From assembly GCA_041392765.1 (NCBI GenBank), contig JAWKLL010000006.1, positions 100,503 through 164,502 on the forward strand: DNA of 64,000 nt. The letters run 5' to 3'. Of the stretch, positions 45,144-54,871 are shown one piece after another. Both the position numbers and the translations under genes were made by a program. This stretch comes from Lewinella sp041392765 (lineage in GTDB: Bacteria; Bacteroidota; Bacteroidia; Chitinophagales; Saprospiraceae). The notes below the pieces were generated by a model. The model made no database searches. It had not been told where the DNA came from and saw only the letters and a program-made list of their open reading frames with translations. The first letter of the stretch is position 1, and each line of letters begins with the position of its first letter.

Positions 45144-46271
45144 TCATTTTTGCGCAATCATCTTGACGGGCAACTCAACCTCCTCGCCATCGCGAAGTAC
45201 AGTCAGTTGCAGTCGGTCGCCTACTTTAGAACGCCCCACCAACTCCGTTAGTTCCGGCACGTTGCGAACAGGACGTCCGTTCACACTTACGATAATGTCT
45301 TTGGGCTTCACCCCCGCATTGTCCGCAGAGCCTCCTTCTACCAAATCTTCCACTACCACACCCTGGCTGACGTTGACACCTAATTCCTTGGCAGCCTCAT
45401 CATCTAGTGGATAAATACTCACGCCGAGGAAAGCGCGCTGGTAACTACCGTATTCGATAATATCATCAGCAATACGGGTCACTAGGTTAACAGGGATGGC
45501 AAAGGAATACCCTTGGTACATGCCCGTGCGGGTGGCAATAGCCGTATTGATGCCCAACAAACGCCCCTGCGTGTCCACCAATGCCCCTCCGCTGTTGCCA
45601 GGATTGACGGCAGCGTCGGTCTGCAAAAAGGACTCTATGGCATCGCGCCCAGGAATCAGTTCTAAACTACGCCCCTTGGCACTGATAATGCCCGCCGTGA
45701 CAGTGCTCGTCAAATCTAATGGATTACCCACCGCCAAGACCCATTCTCCAATCTGGGCTTCATCGGAATTGGCATTCTGTAATACAGGGAGGTTATTCGC
45801 CTCAATCTTGATGACGGCCATATCGGATTTTTCATCACGACCAACGACTTTAGCCTCAAATTTACGATTGTCACTAAGGGTAACTGTCAGCTTGTCGGCA
45901 TCTTCCACTACGTGGTTATTGGTAACTATATACCCATCCGAACTATAAATAACCCCAGAACCCGTTGCTTGTCCACCAAAAGGAGCGCCTTCATCAAAGA
46001 AAAAACCAAAAGGATGCCCTGAACGGCCTGCACTTTCGCTACTGGCTTCAATATGCACAACAGAAGGAGTGGCCAGTCGCGCCGCCTCGGTGAAGTCGAA
46101 TGCCAGAACAGTTGTAGCACCGCCGGATGTGGGCGACATATTCACCTGTTTAACGGGCAATGGATTGTCCGAAACCGCTGAACGTGTGTGTGCGTTAAAT
46201 GCGTACGTACCCACCAGCACGATGGCACCGCCCAAGACGCCTGCCAGAATTGTTTTCCACCATTGTTCCAT
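45144..46271 (-). CDS. DegP/HtrA-type periplasmic serine protease
   Basis: A 375-residue protease with a membrane anchor (ILAGVLGGAIVLVGTYAFN) and the trypsin-like triad His120 (VTNNHVV), Asp150 (SDMAVIKIE) and Ser227 (NPGNSGGALV). One PDZ domain follows, at about 275-370 (GVSIYPLDDEAAKELGV, GGSADNAGVKPKDIIVSVNG). It degrades or refolds misfolded envelope proteins. The single PDZ makes it DegS-like in layout. No sigma-E or anti-sigma gene is adjacent. Confidence 0.95.
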   Translation of the reverse strand: MEQWWKTILAGVLGGAIVLVGTYAFNAHTRSAVSDNPLPVKQVNMSPTSGGATTVLAFDFTEAARLATPSVVHIEASSESAGRSGHPFGFFFDEGAPFGGQATGSGVIYSSDGYIVTNNHVVEDADKLTVTLSDNRKFEAKVVGRDEKSDMAVIKIEANNLPVLQNANSDEAQIGEWVLAVGNPLDLTSTVTAGIISAKGRSLELIPGRDAIESFLQTDAAVNPGNSGGALVDTQGRLLGINTAIATRTGMYQGYSFAIPVNLVTRIADDIIEYGSYQRAFLGVSIYPLDDEAAKELGVNVSQGVVVEDLVEGGSADNAGVKPKDIIVSVNGRPVRNVPELTELVGRSKVGDRLQLTVLRDGEEVELPVKMIAQK

Positions 46272-46627
46272 TTCCTAAGATTTTTTAGTTGTTTGACACG
46301 TTGATTAAAATTACAAACTCAACGGAGCGTAATGCTTCGCTTCAATGAACGTTTATAGAATAAAAAAAAACGCCAAAAAGTTGGTTAAGAAATTGTTAAA
46401 GGGAACCATGAATTAAAAATGAAGGGAAATGTTTTAATATATCTAAATTTTCCTGTTTGAGTGAAAGCGAGCCAATTTTGTTCTGTTCTCGGCATCACGA
46501 TAGCCATAGAGAGCACCGATTGAGCTCATTTTTCAACAACTTTAGGAAATACTATATATAGCATCTCTCTCTAAAGGTAACAAGCGTACTTTGCTGGCTA
46601 TATGCAGAATATTACGCTGTACACACT
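46272..46627. other. Intergenic gap between htrA-like and Rpn genes
   Basis: An AT-rich stretch of 356 bp that must hold the protease promoter. No consensus -7 box, hairpin or plausible small ORF was found by eye. Confidence 0.4.
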
Positions 46628-47583
46628 TTACGCTTCCAACGCCCTCACCTCTTCTTCCGACAACCCCGTTTCAAGCACTACGTCTTTGACAGACATACCC
46701 GTGCGCAACAGCAGACGAGCCAATTTGACCCGTGCTTCATGCGCTTGCGCTAGGGCTTGTTTTGTTTGCGCTCTTCTTCTTTCTGCCTGCGTTCTTCTTC
46801 TTTTTGCCTGCGTTCTTCTTGCGCTGCTCGCTTATAGTAAGCTTTCTCTGCCTCCTGCTGCGCGAATAAGTTTTCCACTTCCTCCTCCGCGCGTAGTTTG
46901 GCCCTTATCTCTTCTTCTTGCAGCGGACGCTGAAGGTATTCCGCTATATCTTCAAAGCCTTTGGGGACTTCTTGCAGGTCGAGGATGTATTTTTCTTCCA
47001 TGATCCAGGCTTGGTTGAAAAGGGTGAGAAACTGTTCAATGCGGCTGCGGCGCTCGTCAGGCAGGCGGCGCACTTGGAGGATGCACGTCGTGTGGGTGAG
47101 CAGGTCAACAAAATCGCTCTGCAGATCAATTTCCTGCTGGCTCGACATATCAATAGTCCTGCGGTTCACTTTGATGGCGACGTGTGGGATGTCCTCCACG
47201 TTGTACCCTAAAATGTAGATGGATATGATGGGCAATGCACTATCCTGCTCCGTTTGGGTTTCGGGGTTTTTGGTTTTTGTCTTTTGCGTATAAGCCAAGC
47301 CCACATAGTTGCGAAAACGCAGCACGTTGGTTGGCAGTTTTGATTTTTGTAGCTCTATGAGTACCGTTTCCTTTTTACCACTTTCGTCCACTATAACCGC
47401 CTTGAAATCTAGGCGATACAGCGTGAAGCGGCGTTCTTCATCTTCTACGACCAACTCCTGTTGGGAGAGTTCCAATTCCAAGACCTCCTTTTCCAATATG
47501 ACAGATAGCACCTTCCGCGCCAGCTTGTCGTTGGACATCAGGTACTTGAAAGCATGGTCATAGAGTGGGTTGGCAATCTTCAT
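46628..47583 (-). CDS. Rpn/PD-(D/E)XK nuclease family transposase-like protein (frameshift near C-terminus)
   Basis: The first 277 codons encode an Rpn-type protein: NPLYDHAFKYLMSNDKLARK, VLELELSQQELV, the nuclease core LDFKAVIVDESGKKETVLIELQKSKLPTN, and a C-terminal repeat of RRQKEEE units coded by 21-bp repeats. One missing base near 46760 cuts it short; the other frame continues QALAQAHEARVKLARLLLRTGMS to a stop at 46628. The ending resembles that of the neighbouring fragment at 47686-48258. Rpn proteins promote recombination and are nuclease-like. The charged repeat tract is error-prone in sequencing. Confidence 0.85.
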
Positions 47584-47659
47584 GCTACAAATTTACGGGT
47601 TTTAAGACAAAAAGCAATGTGGCAAGTGGATAAGATAAATATTTTTACCAAAAAAAATG

Positions 47660-47688
47660 TTGCCACCTTGATAAAAACCTTATATTTG
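47660..47688 (+). promoter_or_regulatory. Consensus promoter before the Rpn fragment
   Basis: TTG (47660-47662), an 18-base spacer and TATATTTG (47681-47688) match the Bacteroidota consensus. It points into an ORF whose 5' half is missing. Confidence 0.5.
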
Positions 47689-48258
47689 TATCAAAACATC
47701 CCTTGCATCGGCAAAGGTAAGCGGCGCGATGAATTAGAGGCACTCCTCAGCATATTCGACCAAGACAACCGAACAGCAGACCACCATATTATGAACGTAA
47801 GCGAAATAGACTTTCCGGAAAAATTCCGTTCCATCATCCGCCGCCTACAGGCTGCCGTCCAAGAAAAAGAAGATCGCGACACGATGACCATCGAAGATGA
47901 CTTCATCGCCGAAATCAACGACTACGAGCACCGCATCGCCGAATCGGAAAAGCAGCGGGAGGAAGCCCTCCAACAAAAAGCATTGGAGCAGAGTTTGAAG
48001 GAAGAGGCACTGCGTAAACAGGAGGCGGAACGAAAAGAAAAAGAAGATGCTTTGCGCCTACAAGAGGAAGAACGCAAGCAAAAAGAGGAAGCTATACGCA
48101 AAGAAGAAGAAGCTTTGCGCAAACAAGAGGAGGAACGCCAACAAAAAGAAAATGCCGTCAAACTATTGCTCAGCATGGGCATACCCGCTTCGGAAGTGGC
48201 TGGAAAACTGGGACTGGAATTGGCGTATGTGGAGCGGCTGGGGAAGGAGGGAGTATAG
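47686..48258 (+). pseudogene. C-terminal remnant of a second Rpn-family gene
   Basis: About 190 residues matching only the second half of Rpn proteins: KRRDELEALLSIFDQ, FPEKFRSIIRRLQ, a Glu/Lys/Arg coiled coil with repeated EEALRKQEEERQQK, and a C-terminal helix-turn-helix-like end AVKLLLSMGIPASEVAGKLG. The nuclease half (DFK..ELQ) is absent. No good start codon is found: ATG at 47791 or TTG at 47686 are the choices. It is divergent from the longer Rpn gene. It is probably a relic left by deletion. Confidence 0.7.
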
Positions 48259-48283
48259 GAGAAAGCGAATGGATAAACAGTCC

Positions 48284-49498
48284 TTACCAGTACCAAGGAT
48301 GGTTGCTCAATGCTCGCACGCCGGGCATATTGGGTAGCATCCGCCTCGCATGTAGGAGTGCCGCTCTGCGGTGGGGAGCAAAACCCTCGCGATCAGGTAG
48401 CAGGTTTTGTATAGCATTGGCTCCATTATCCGAGCCACTGTGAATGAAATCGCCTTCTCCAAGATAAATACCTACGTGAGTGATTTTTTCCGAACCATCT
48501 TCCCTGAAACCACCGAAAAAGAGGAAGTCACCAGGCAGTATGCCGTTGAGTTGGGCATCAAAAATCACTTCTTCGCCCGCATGCACCTGCTGAGAAGCAT
48601 CGCGTGGCAATATCAAGCCTTGCTGCCAATATACTGTTTTAGTAAAACCGCTGCAATCCATGCCTTTAGGACTGGTGCCACCCCAAAGGTAAGGCCGGCC
48701 AAGGTATTGGAAAGCGGTTTGGCGCACCCGATCAAAAGAAAAAGTGATACCCTCCAGCCATTCCCCCACGGGTTGCAGGTAGGAAGTCGGAAGGTAGGCC
48801 AACCTGCCATCAGGATAGACCACCCTCGTATAAGTCCCCTCTACGCCATCGCGCACAAACCATCCCCCTTTTACCACATCCCCCACAGGTAGAGAAGCTG
48901 GATCGGGACGAGATTGGGCAGTAGCCACATCCACCACTACCACTACCCTATCGGACTGCTGCCATTGGGTGAGGTCGGCATGGGTGATGCGGGCTATCTC
49001 TCCTTCGTGTATCCACGCGATATAGTCATCGGGGCATTGTACCATGAACCATTCCCCTTGACGTTTTAGCAACTGAATCGGCGTGCCCAACAACACTTGG
49101 GTAGCAAGTTCCTGAGAGTGTCCTTTTTCAGAGCGCAAGTTAGCCACCGCATGCCGTGTAAGGGCGAAAGTACTATCACCCAAGGCCACATCCGGCAATA
49201 CGAGGATGCTATCGGTAAATACCCAACCTTGCTCATTCAGCCACTGTACGAGGCTATCGCGCAACGCAGGATGTGTGGTTTCCCCTTTCAGTACAAGGTG
49301 TTCCCTCCCCGTGGCATCCACATCAAAACGAGCTACCCGCCTATCTGGGATGTGTTGCTGCTGTAGCTGCCCAATGTAACTGTTGGCACTTTCAGCCCGA
49401 TCTACAAGCTGCCCCTCCGAACGGCAAGCCATCATGTACAACAATCCACAAAGGGTACAAAAAACAAAAAACGAAGTGCGATAAAGCTTTCTCAACAT
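48284..49498 (-). CDS. NlpC/P60 cell-wall hydrolase with SH3-like domains
   Basis: A 404-residue protein with a lipoprotein-like signal (LCGLLYMMAC). SH3b-like domains span about 110-245 (ANLRSEKGHSQELATQVLLG, VVKGGWFVRDGVE). The NlpC/P60 catalytic domain has Cys282 (GMDCSGF), His341 (THVGIYLGEGDF) and a third polar residue near His353. It cuts peptide bonds in peptidoglycan stem peptides, typically D-Glu to the diamino acid, in the periplasm. It converges on the Rpn remnant. Confidence 0.93.
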   Translation of the reverse strand: MLRKLYRTSFFVFCTLCGLLYMMACRSEGQLVDRAESANSYIGQLQQQHIPDRRVARFDVDATGREHLVLKGETTHPALRDSLVQWLNEQGWVFTDSILVLPDVALGDSTFALTRHAVANLRSEKGHSQELATQVLLGTPIQLLKRQGEWFMVQCPDDYIAWIHEGEIARITHADLTQWQQSDRVVVVVDVATAQSRPDPASLPVGDVVKGGWFVRDGVEGTYTRVVYPDGRLAYLPTSYLQPVGEWLEGITFSFDRVRQTAFQYLGRPYLWGGTSPKGMDCSGFTKTVYWQQGLILPRDASQQVHAGEEVIFDAQLNGILPGDFLFFGGFREDGSEKITHVGIYLGEGDFIHSGSDNGANAIQNLLPDREGFAPHRRAALLHARRMLPNMPGVRALSNHPWYW

Positions 49499-49664
49499 AG
49501 CAAGCGTAGTTGGTTAGGGACGAATGTACGGAAATATTGGCTGTTTTGTTTTAATATCTTTCACGTAGAAAAACAATCAAAAAACTCCTTTCTCCAGCCG
49601 AAGTTTCACATACTCTTAGATGGCCTTGTATGCGTAAAAACATTACTTCGAATGGTCAAAGCGA

Positions 49665-50193
49665 TTACAACCCCTCCTGAAATTTTCGGATCGCCTCTTC
49701 CAGACTAGTTTGTGCTTCATCTAGCAGTTTGCCATCCACCATGACATGGTGAAAAGAAGGTAGGCCAAAAGAGACCACTACTTTTCCACCAATACGGGGC
49801 AGGTTTTCTTCGTAATAGCTCCGGCTGCTCAACGCACCCCGCCTACCAGGAGAAGTACTCAACAATAGTACAGGCTTGTCTTCCATCACCTTTTCAGCGC
49901 GACGGGAAAGCCAGTCGGTTATGTTTTTAAAAAATGCAGTAGGCCCTGCATTGTGCTCGGGCGAAGAGATGATAAAAGCATCATGTTCTCTTATCATCTC
50001 TATCAACACATTGATTTCTCCAGGCGTGAAATTGTCTTCGTCCATATCTTCGGAATAAATGGGAATTACCCACTTCCAGAATATCCAAGACTTTCACCTC
50101 TTGCCCTTCAATCAACGGTGCTATGTAGTTGATCAATTTGAAGTTGATTGATTTGGAACTGTTGCTGCCTGCTAAGGCAAGTATTTTTTTCAT
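49665..50193 (-). CDS. NAD(P)H-dependent FMN reductase (one frameshift)
   Basis: The first frame begins MKKILALAGSNSSKSINFKL, the flavodoxin-like phosphate loop (GSNSSKSIN). The second frame holds DEDNFTPGEINVLIEMIREHDAFIISSPEHNAGPTAFFKNITDWLSR, the flavin-binding SSPEHNAG-type motif. Together they form a 176-residue NADPH-dependent FMN reductase. One base near 50070 is missing. A hairpin repeat touches the region just upstream of the start. Confidence 0.88.
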
Positions 50194-50199
50194 ATACTT

Positions 50200-50358
50200 A
50201 GTAATTTGACGGAAATAAACTGTTCAATTTTTTTAGGCGATTCGCAAATATTTTCACATAATTTCTCCCGATATTTATCGTCCCGATAGCTATCAGGATC
50301 AATTATTTAGAAAATTTTTCCGAATCAAAAATTGAACAGTTTATTTTTATCCCGTCCC
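50200..50358. repeat. Hairpin repeat, family 3 (copy C)
   Basis: AGTAATTTGACGGAAATAAACTGTTCAATTTTT at the left pairs with AAAAATTGAACAGTTTATTTTTATCCCGTCCC at the right. The interior carries the small palindrome TCCCGATAGCTATCAGGA (50281-50298), also seen at 62166 and within 27221-27241. The right end touches the stop codon of the TonB receptor gene. Confidence 0.85.
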
Positions 50359-53340
50359 TTAAAATAAAAATCGCAATGAAAACTGAAACTGCCGAGGTGG
50401 TGCCACATTGCGGTTCACGATGCCACTACCGGCAGAGCCTGTCTGTATCTGGTTGCTTTGGGTCGCGTTGTTGGCATAACCACTCAGGTTTTTCGCATTG
50501 AGTAGATTAAAAACCTGTGCCCCTATTTCTAAGCGGTTGGTCGCTATAGGCAATTGATACCAAGTACTCAGATCGAAAGTTGTGGCCCAAGGCAGGCGGT
50601 CGCTGTTGCGGCTTTCACCCGGGTGGCGGTCGCTGTTGCCTACATACGCATCGCCAAAGGCACGCCCATCGCCATTGAGGTCGGTGGTGCCAAAAATGGT
50701 AGCGTCAGGAATACGGTTGATGGGTTGCCCGCTTTGCAGTAAACCTGCCAACGTCAACGTCAAACCATCGGTGGGGAAATAGCTAAAAATGCCGTTAATC
50801 AAGTGGCGGCGGTCGTTGATGGAAGGCCCCCATTCTGCCTCAAAGTCGTTGCCGTCCATGGCGCGGAAGTTGATGTCCTCGGTATTGTTTTCCAAGTAGG
50901 AAAGAGTGTACATCAGTCGATAGGCATAACGGTCGTCGGCCTGGTCTTTTTGCAGTGTCACATTCATAGCGTAGTAGTTCGAGCGGCCCGCGCTTTCGGT
51001 CATGACCACGTTGCGAGCTATGCCGGTGAGGGTTTCTCCATTGATGACAGCATAGCTGCCTGCATCGTTGAAGATGGGAATGGGGCGGCTCAGGTCGGCA
51101 TCGGTAGTGCTTCGGGGAGCGGTGTTGACGTTGACCACCGGGTAGGGAGCTGGGGCGTTCAAGTTGCGCAGACGGAACAAGTTGTACGACCGATTATGCA
51201 TCACATCCACGTAGAAACTGGCTTTTTCACTCACTTTTCGCTGGTAGCCCACCGTAAACTGGTGGCTGTAAGGGTTGTCGTAACCATTAGGGTTCAAGAT
51301 GCGCAGCTCGTTCTGAAACACGCTTTCGCGTTGGCCTTGTAGTTGGGCGGGGTCAATGCCTTGCAGATAGGCAGCACTGTTGTCGTTGGCACCGAGGTTG
51401 CCTTCATTGGTTACCGCATCCACATCCGTTTCTTTTGGCAATAGGCCCAAGTCCACCAATGCCTGTATCTGTTTTTTATAATCAGCCGAAGTAGAATTGA
51501 ACTGCAACGCATCACTATAAATGGCGTACAGCACCTTGTCGTAATACACCCCATACCCAACACGCAGCGCAGCGCGGTCGCTCAGGCGGTAGTTGGCACT
51601 CAGGCGAGGCGCTAGGTTATTGAGGTCACCTTGGTCGCTGCCGCCTTTGGAAAGATTGTCATAATCATATCGCAAACCCACATTCACATTGAGGCGAGAA
51701 CTCACCGTCCACTGGTCTTCGGCATACAAGCTGATGATGTTTTGCCGATGCGTGAAAGCATTAGGGCGCAATTCAATATTGTAGTTGAGTACCTGCACAT
51801 CGGTGGGTAAATCGGTAGGCGATAAGTCGCTGCCAATGCCGCTATTGTTCAAGGCATCGAGCTGTGCTTGCGAAAGCTGTACCAACCAACTGCCGTTGGG
51901 GTTGCCACCGCCAAAGAGCTGGTAGCCAGAACTTTTCAACTGCCCCCCCAACTTGATGCGGTGATCTTTTTTGTACAGCGTCAGCTTTTGCTGCCATACA
52001 TGCGTATGCTCCAACTCGTCGAATACATAGCCCGGATGCCCAATAGATGCCATGTTTTGGCCGCTGGGGTCAAGGATGGATACGCTGGGGCTATCATCGT
52101 CCACAGGATTGGCGTAGTTCCAACGGAATCGGCCAAAAAGGTAGTTGCCTTCCCATGTTTTGCCTTCACCCACCCAAGTGTTTTTCAGGGCTATATTTAG
52201 AGAATTTCTATCTTGCTGGTTGCCAGCAGAGGGGAAGGTAGAACCGCCCTCTAAACCGCCACCTTGGCGTTCTATATTCACCAACCCGGTGTTGATGCGC
52301 AGGCTGGAACGAAAGGCTTTGTTCCAGTTTTGGTCTATTTTCGCCGATAGGTAGGAGAAGCGGTTGGTGCCCCGCACGGTTTCGTTGATACCCATTTGAG
52401 GCACATTCAGCAGGTTGTCTTTCAAGTCGGTAGTGTGCTCCACATTCAAGAAGTAAAAGGTTTTATCCTTGCGAATGGGGCCGCCTACGGCAAAACCTGA
52501 TTGGTAACGCTGAAAACCATCTTTGACCTGATTGCCCGAGAGGTCGCGCTGGGCATAGGCCGATGGCGCATCAATGACCGGCCCGGGGCGGGTGATGAAG
52601 AATGCCTCTCCTTTCACCTCATTGGTGCCCGACTGGGTGGTGATGTTGATAATACCATTGGAGGTAAGGCCGTGCTCTGCGCTGAAGTTGTTGGTCAGCG
52701 CGGTGATGTTTTTGGTAAAACCTACAGGCATGGCAAACCGCTGCCCTCCAAGGAAGTTCTCGTTGTTGTCCAACCCATCAATCTGGTAATTGGTGTAGAG
52801 GCTATTGGCGCCATTGATAGCCACATTGGGCGCTTCGGGGAAGAACCCTGTAGCCTGTGTGATATTGGGCAGGCGATACAGCACCCGGGTGATGTCGCGT
52901 CCCTCCACGGGCAGTTGCGCTATTTCGCGGGCATTCAATTCCGAGGCCACCTCCGCATTGATGGTATTGATGGTACGGAACTCACGAGCAGTTACGGTCA
53001 CCGCATCCAAAGCGGTAACGTTGTCCTGTAACACGAGGTTCACACTGGTAACTCGGTCGGAGATGAGGGAAATGCCTTGAATGGATTGCGCCTCGTAGAA
53101 ACTGCCTGCCATCGCCTCCACATTGTACGCTCCGGAAGTAGAAAGGCCGTCGAGTTGCACCTTGCCCTTTTCGTTCGCCTGCGTCGTGCGGATAAAGCCG
53201 ATGGCTGGATTGGAAACGGTAATAACTTGCCCTGTTACAGGTTGGCCATCCTTATCTAATACGTTGATTTCCAACGAAGCTTGTGCCAGCAGTTGAGTAC
53301 CCAATAGCACCAGCATCATAAAAATGGTAAATGGTTTCAT
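50359..53340 (-). CDS. TonB-dependent receptor with carboxypeptidase-regulatory domain
   Basis: From the ATG at 53340 the protein has 993 residues: a signal peptide (IFMMLVLLGTQLLAQ), a CarboxypepD_reg-like domain (about 20-115, SLEINVLDKDGQPV), a plug with DAVTVTAREFR and ELNAREIAQLPVEGRDI, and a barrel ending in a terminal Phe (FQFSLRFLF). The plug/barrel sequence, such as EHGLTSNGIINITTQSGTNE, resembles the Oar-like receptors rather than SusC. There is no SusD partner. It would import a ligand with ExbB/ExbD/TonB energy. An earlier start at 53484 would read through GC-rich repeat-like DNA. Confidence 0.9.
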   Translation of the reverse strand: MKPFTIFMMLVLLGTQLLAQASLEINVLDKDGQPVTGQVITVSNPAIGFIRTTQANEKGKVQLDGLSTSGAYNVEAMAGSFYEAQSIQGISLISDRVTSVNLVLQDNVTALDAVTVTAREFRTINTINAEVASELNAREIAQLPVEGRDITRVLYRLPNITQATGFFPEAPNVAINGANSLYTNYQIDGLDNNENFLGGQRFAMPVGFTKNITALTNNFSAEHGLTSNGIINITTQSGTNEVKGEAFFITRPGPVIDAPSAYAQRDLSGNQVKDGFQRYQSGFAVGGPIRKDKTFYFLNVEHTTDLKDNLLNVPQMGINETVRGTNRFSYLSAKIDQNWNKAFRSSLRINTGLVNIERQGGGLEGGSTFPSAGNQQDRNSLNIALKNTWVGEGKTWEGNYLFGRFRWNYANPVDDDSPSVSILDPSGQNMASIGHPGYVFDELEHTHVWQQKLTLYKKDHRIKLGGQLKSSGYQLFGGGNPNGSWLVQLSQAQLDALNNSGIGSDLSPTDLPTDVQVLNYNIELRPNAFTHRQNIISLYAEDQWTVSSRLNVNVGLRYDYDNLSKGGSDQGDLNNLAPRLSANYRLSDRAALRVGYGVYYDKVLYAIYSDALQFNSTSADYKKQIQALVDLGLLPKETDVDAVTNEGNLGANDNSAAYLQGIDPAQLQGQRESVFQNELRILNPNGYDNPYSHQFTVGYQRKVSEKASFYVDVMHNRSYNLFRLRNLNAPAPYPVVNVNTAPRSTTDADLSRPIPIFNDAGSYAVINGETLTGIARNVVMTESAGRSNYYAMNVTLQKDQADDRYAYRLMYTLSYLENNTEDINFRAMDGNDFEAEWGPSINDRRHLINGIFSYFPTDGLTLTLAGLLQSGQPINRIPDATIFGTTDLNGDGRAFGDAYVGNSDRHPGESRNSDRLPWATTFDLSTWYQLPIATNRLEIGAQVFNLLNAKNLSGYANNATQSNQIQTGSAGSGIVNRNVAPPRQFQFSLRFLF

Positions 53341-53690
53341 ATTATCTTTTAGTGGAAGCATTCCGGATGGTAATGGGATGCTATTCCGATTAAATGGTTG
53401 AAAAATAGTATGTGGGCGTGCCCCTGTGGCCACCCTCCGGGCTTGGCTACAGGGTCGCTCCCTTTCAGGCTCGGTGCTACGCACTGCCCGCTTTGGCGGT
53501 CACCTTACAGGCAGCTCACGCAGGGCGTCCCATGTACAAGGCATCACCCTAAATGAGCAAAATACCCAATCGAACAGGATGCGTGTTATTGGATGGGTTT
53601 AACAGCTTTTGCAAACTTCGCAGCTTATTTTTTCCGTTCCTAAATCTTCCTTTTTCGTTCTTTGCGAATGTACAAACGACACCTTTGTAT
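53341..53690. other. GC-rich intergenic stretch upstream of the TonB receptor
   Basis: The sequence around 53410-53535 (CCTCCGGGCTTGGCTACAGG and following) is much more GC-rich than the surroundings and resembles the interior of repeat families rather than a gene. No start, hairpin or consensus promoter was identified. Confidence 0.4.
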
Positions 53691-53810
53691 GGGGAAAAAA
53701 ATAAATTCAGAATTTCCTGAGTCAAAGAAATCGGATAAAACGCTTTAAATGAACCGCTTATTCATCCGATTGTCTTTGACAAATTCTGAATTTATTTTTT
53801 TCTTATCCCT
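53691..53810. repeat. Hairpin repeat, possibly family 3 (copy D)
   Basis: GGGGAAAAAAATAAATTCAG at the left pairs with CTGAATTTATTTTTTTCTTA at the right, and the arms continue inward to TCGGAT / ATCCGA. The end sequence is related to, but not identical with, the GGGACGGG ends of the other copies. Confidence 0.6.
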
Positions 53811-53988
53811 TTGTGGCTTGCGACCATGATGAATAGCAATGACCGATAACGGACCAGGGGGCGACGCATGAGACGCGACCTTTGGGAGCGGCTACGCAAA
53901 GCACCCGGCCTCGACTCTGCCGAGGCGCATACAAGGAAGGAAAAACGGGTTTTATAGTAATCAGGAACTACGCAAAAGCGCTTTTCAA

Positions 53989-54689
53989 TCAGCCAATCGG
54001 AAGGGGAGGTGCCCTTAGCCCACAAGGGATAAAAGGGGTAGGATGCGTAAAAAACGCGGGATGAACAGGACAAGGAGGGGATAGCGGGTGCAAAATGCGC
54101 CAAAGCGTGCGCCACAGCGGGTCGGTGTGGTGGTTGGCCTTGATGTAAGCTATCAGCTCTGCCTTGGAATTGATGTCGGCTAAGGGGGCAAGTAAAGCAG
54201 GTTCGAGGGTAGTATCCCTACAGTAGTCCTGCAGACGGCTGAGGAGTTGTCGGCTTTGCCAAGGTAATTGCTGGAAACGCTGAGGGCAAAAGCGTGTGGC
54301 CGTGATGCCAATCAGATACGCCCCACCTCGGTGCGAAGGGCCAATAACGCACCGCCCCGAGGCAAGTTGGGTGGCTACCTGCTGCCAGTTGACGACTTCG
54401 GCCAACTGGGGGCTGTCGTTGCCAATACAGATGACGGCCTGATACCCTATGCGCAAACACCTCGCTAAAAGCCTGGTAATGCGTTCGCCAAACGTGCGCC
54501 CTTGTTGGTTGCCTCGTGGAAATGAAACACAGGAAACCCCGATGCCTGCACCGCCTGCGAGGATTGGAGAATAAGAGATGAAGCGATGGCTCGGGCACTT
54601 TCCGGATCATTCCACCAGTGTTTGGCACGGCTTTCAGCGCGTGGCCTCCGACTGAAAAACAACAAGGCGACAGATTGTTGATGCTTCAT
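53989..54689 (-). CDS. DUF2064 / TIGR04282-type glycosyltransferase-like protein (one frameshift)
   Basis: The first frame (start ATG at 54689, QQSVALLFFSRRPRAE-SRAKHW) and the second (GYQAVICIGNDSPQLAE, GRCVIGPSHRGGAYLIGITA) join near 54460. The IGNDSPxL and GPSxRGGAYLIGI motifs are those of the rSAM/selenodomain-associated transferase 1 (DUF2064) family, which resembles nucleotide-sugar transferases. It would be about 234 residues. The C-terminal 40 residues are Pro-rich and may reflect another indel. No radical-SAM partner is adjacent. Confidence 0.78.
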
Positions 54690-54871
54690 TCGGGGCAAAT
54701 ATAAGCAGCGTCGCCTAAGTTGTAGCGTCTTTTAGAGGACAATTGTAAACATCTGTTTGCTTCACCCAACACCTTGCTGGTTGCAAAATATATGTTTTCT
54801 CACAACCGTCTCATTGTTGTGTCGTTGTATGATTGCAAAATTCTCCTACATAACCTCTAATATTCCACCCT

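Noticed and set aside
48001..48170. A tandem-repeat element in the Rpn fragment
   Set aside because: It is a coding repeat of Glu/Lys/Arg-rich coiled coil, typical of the family, and not a separate mobile element.
49600..49622. CACATACTCTTAG as a third copy of repeat family 2
   Set aside because: Only about 12 bp of the end match and no inner sequence or opposite end follows.
50803..53031. Long plus-strand ORFs opposite the TonB receptor (such as 50803-51342)
   Set aside because: They mirror a well-supported receptor gene. Their composition and lack of a promoter argue against real genes.
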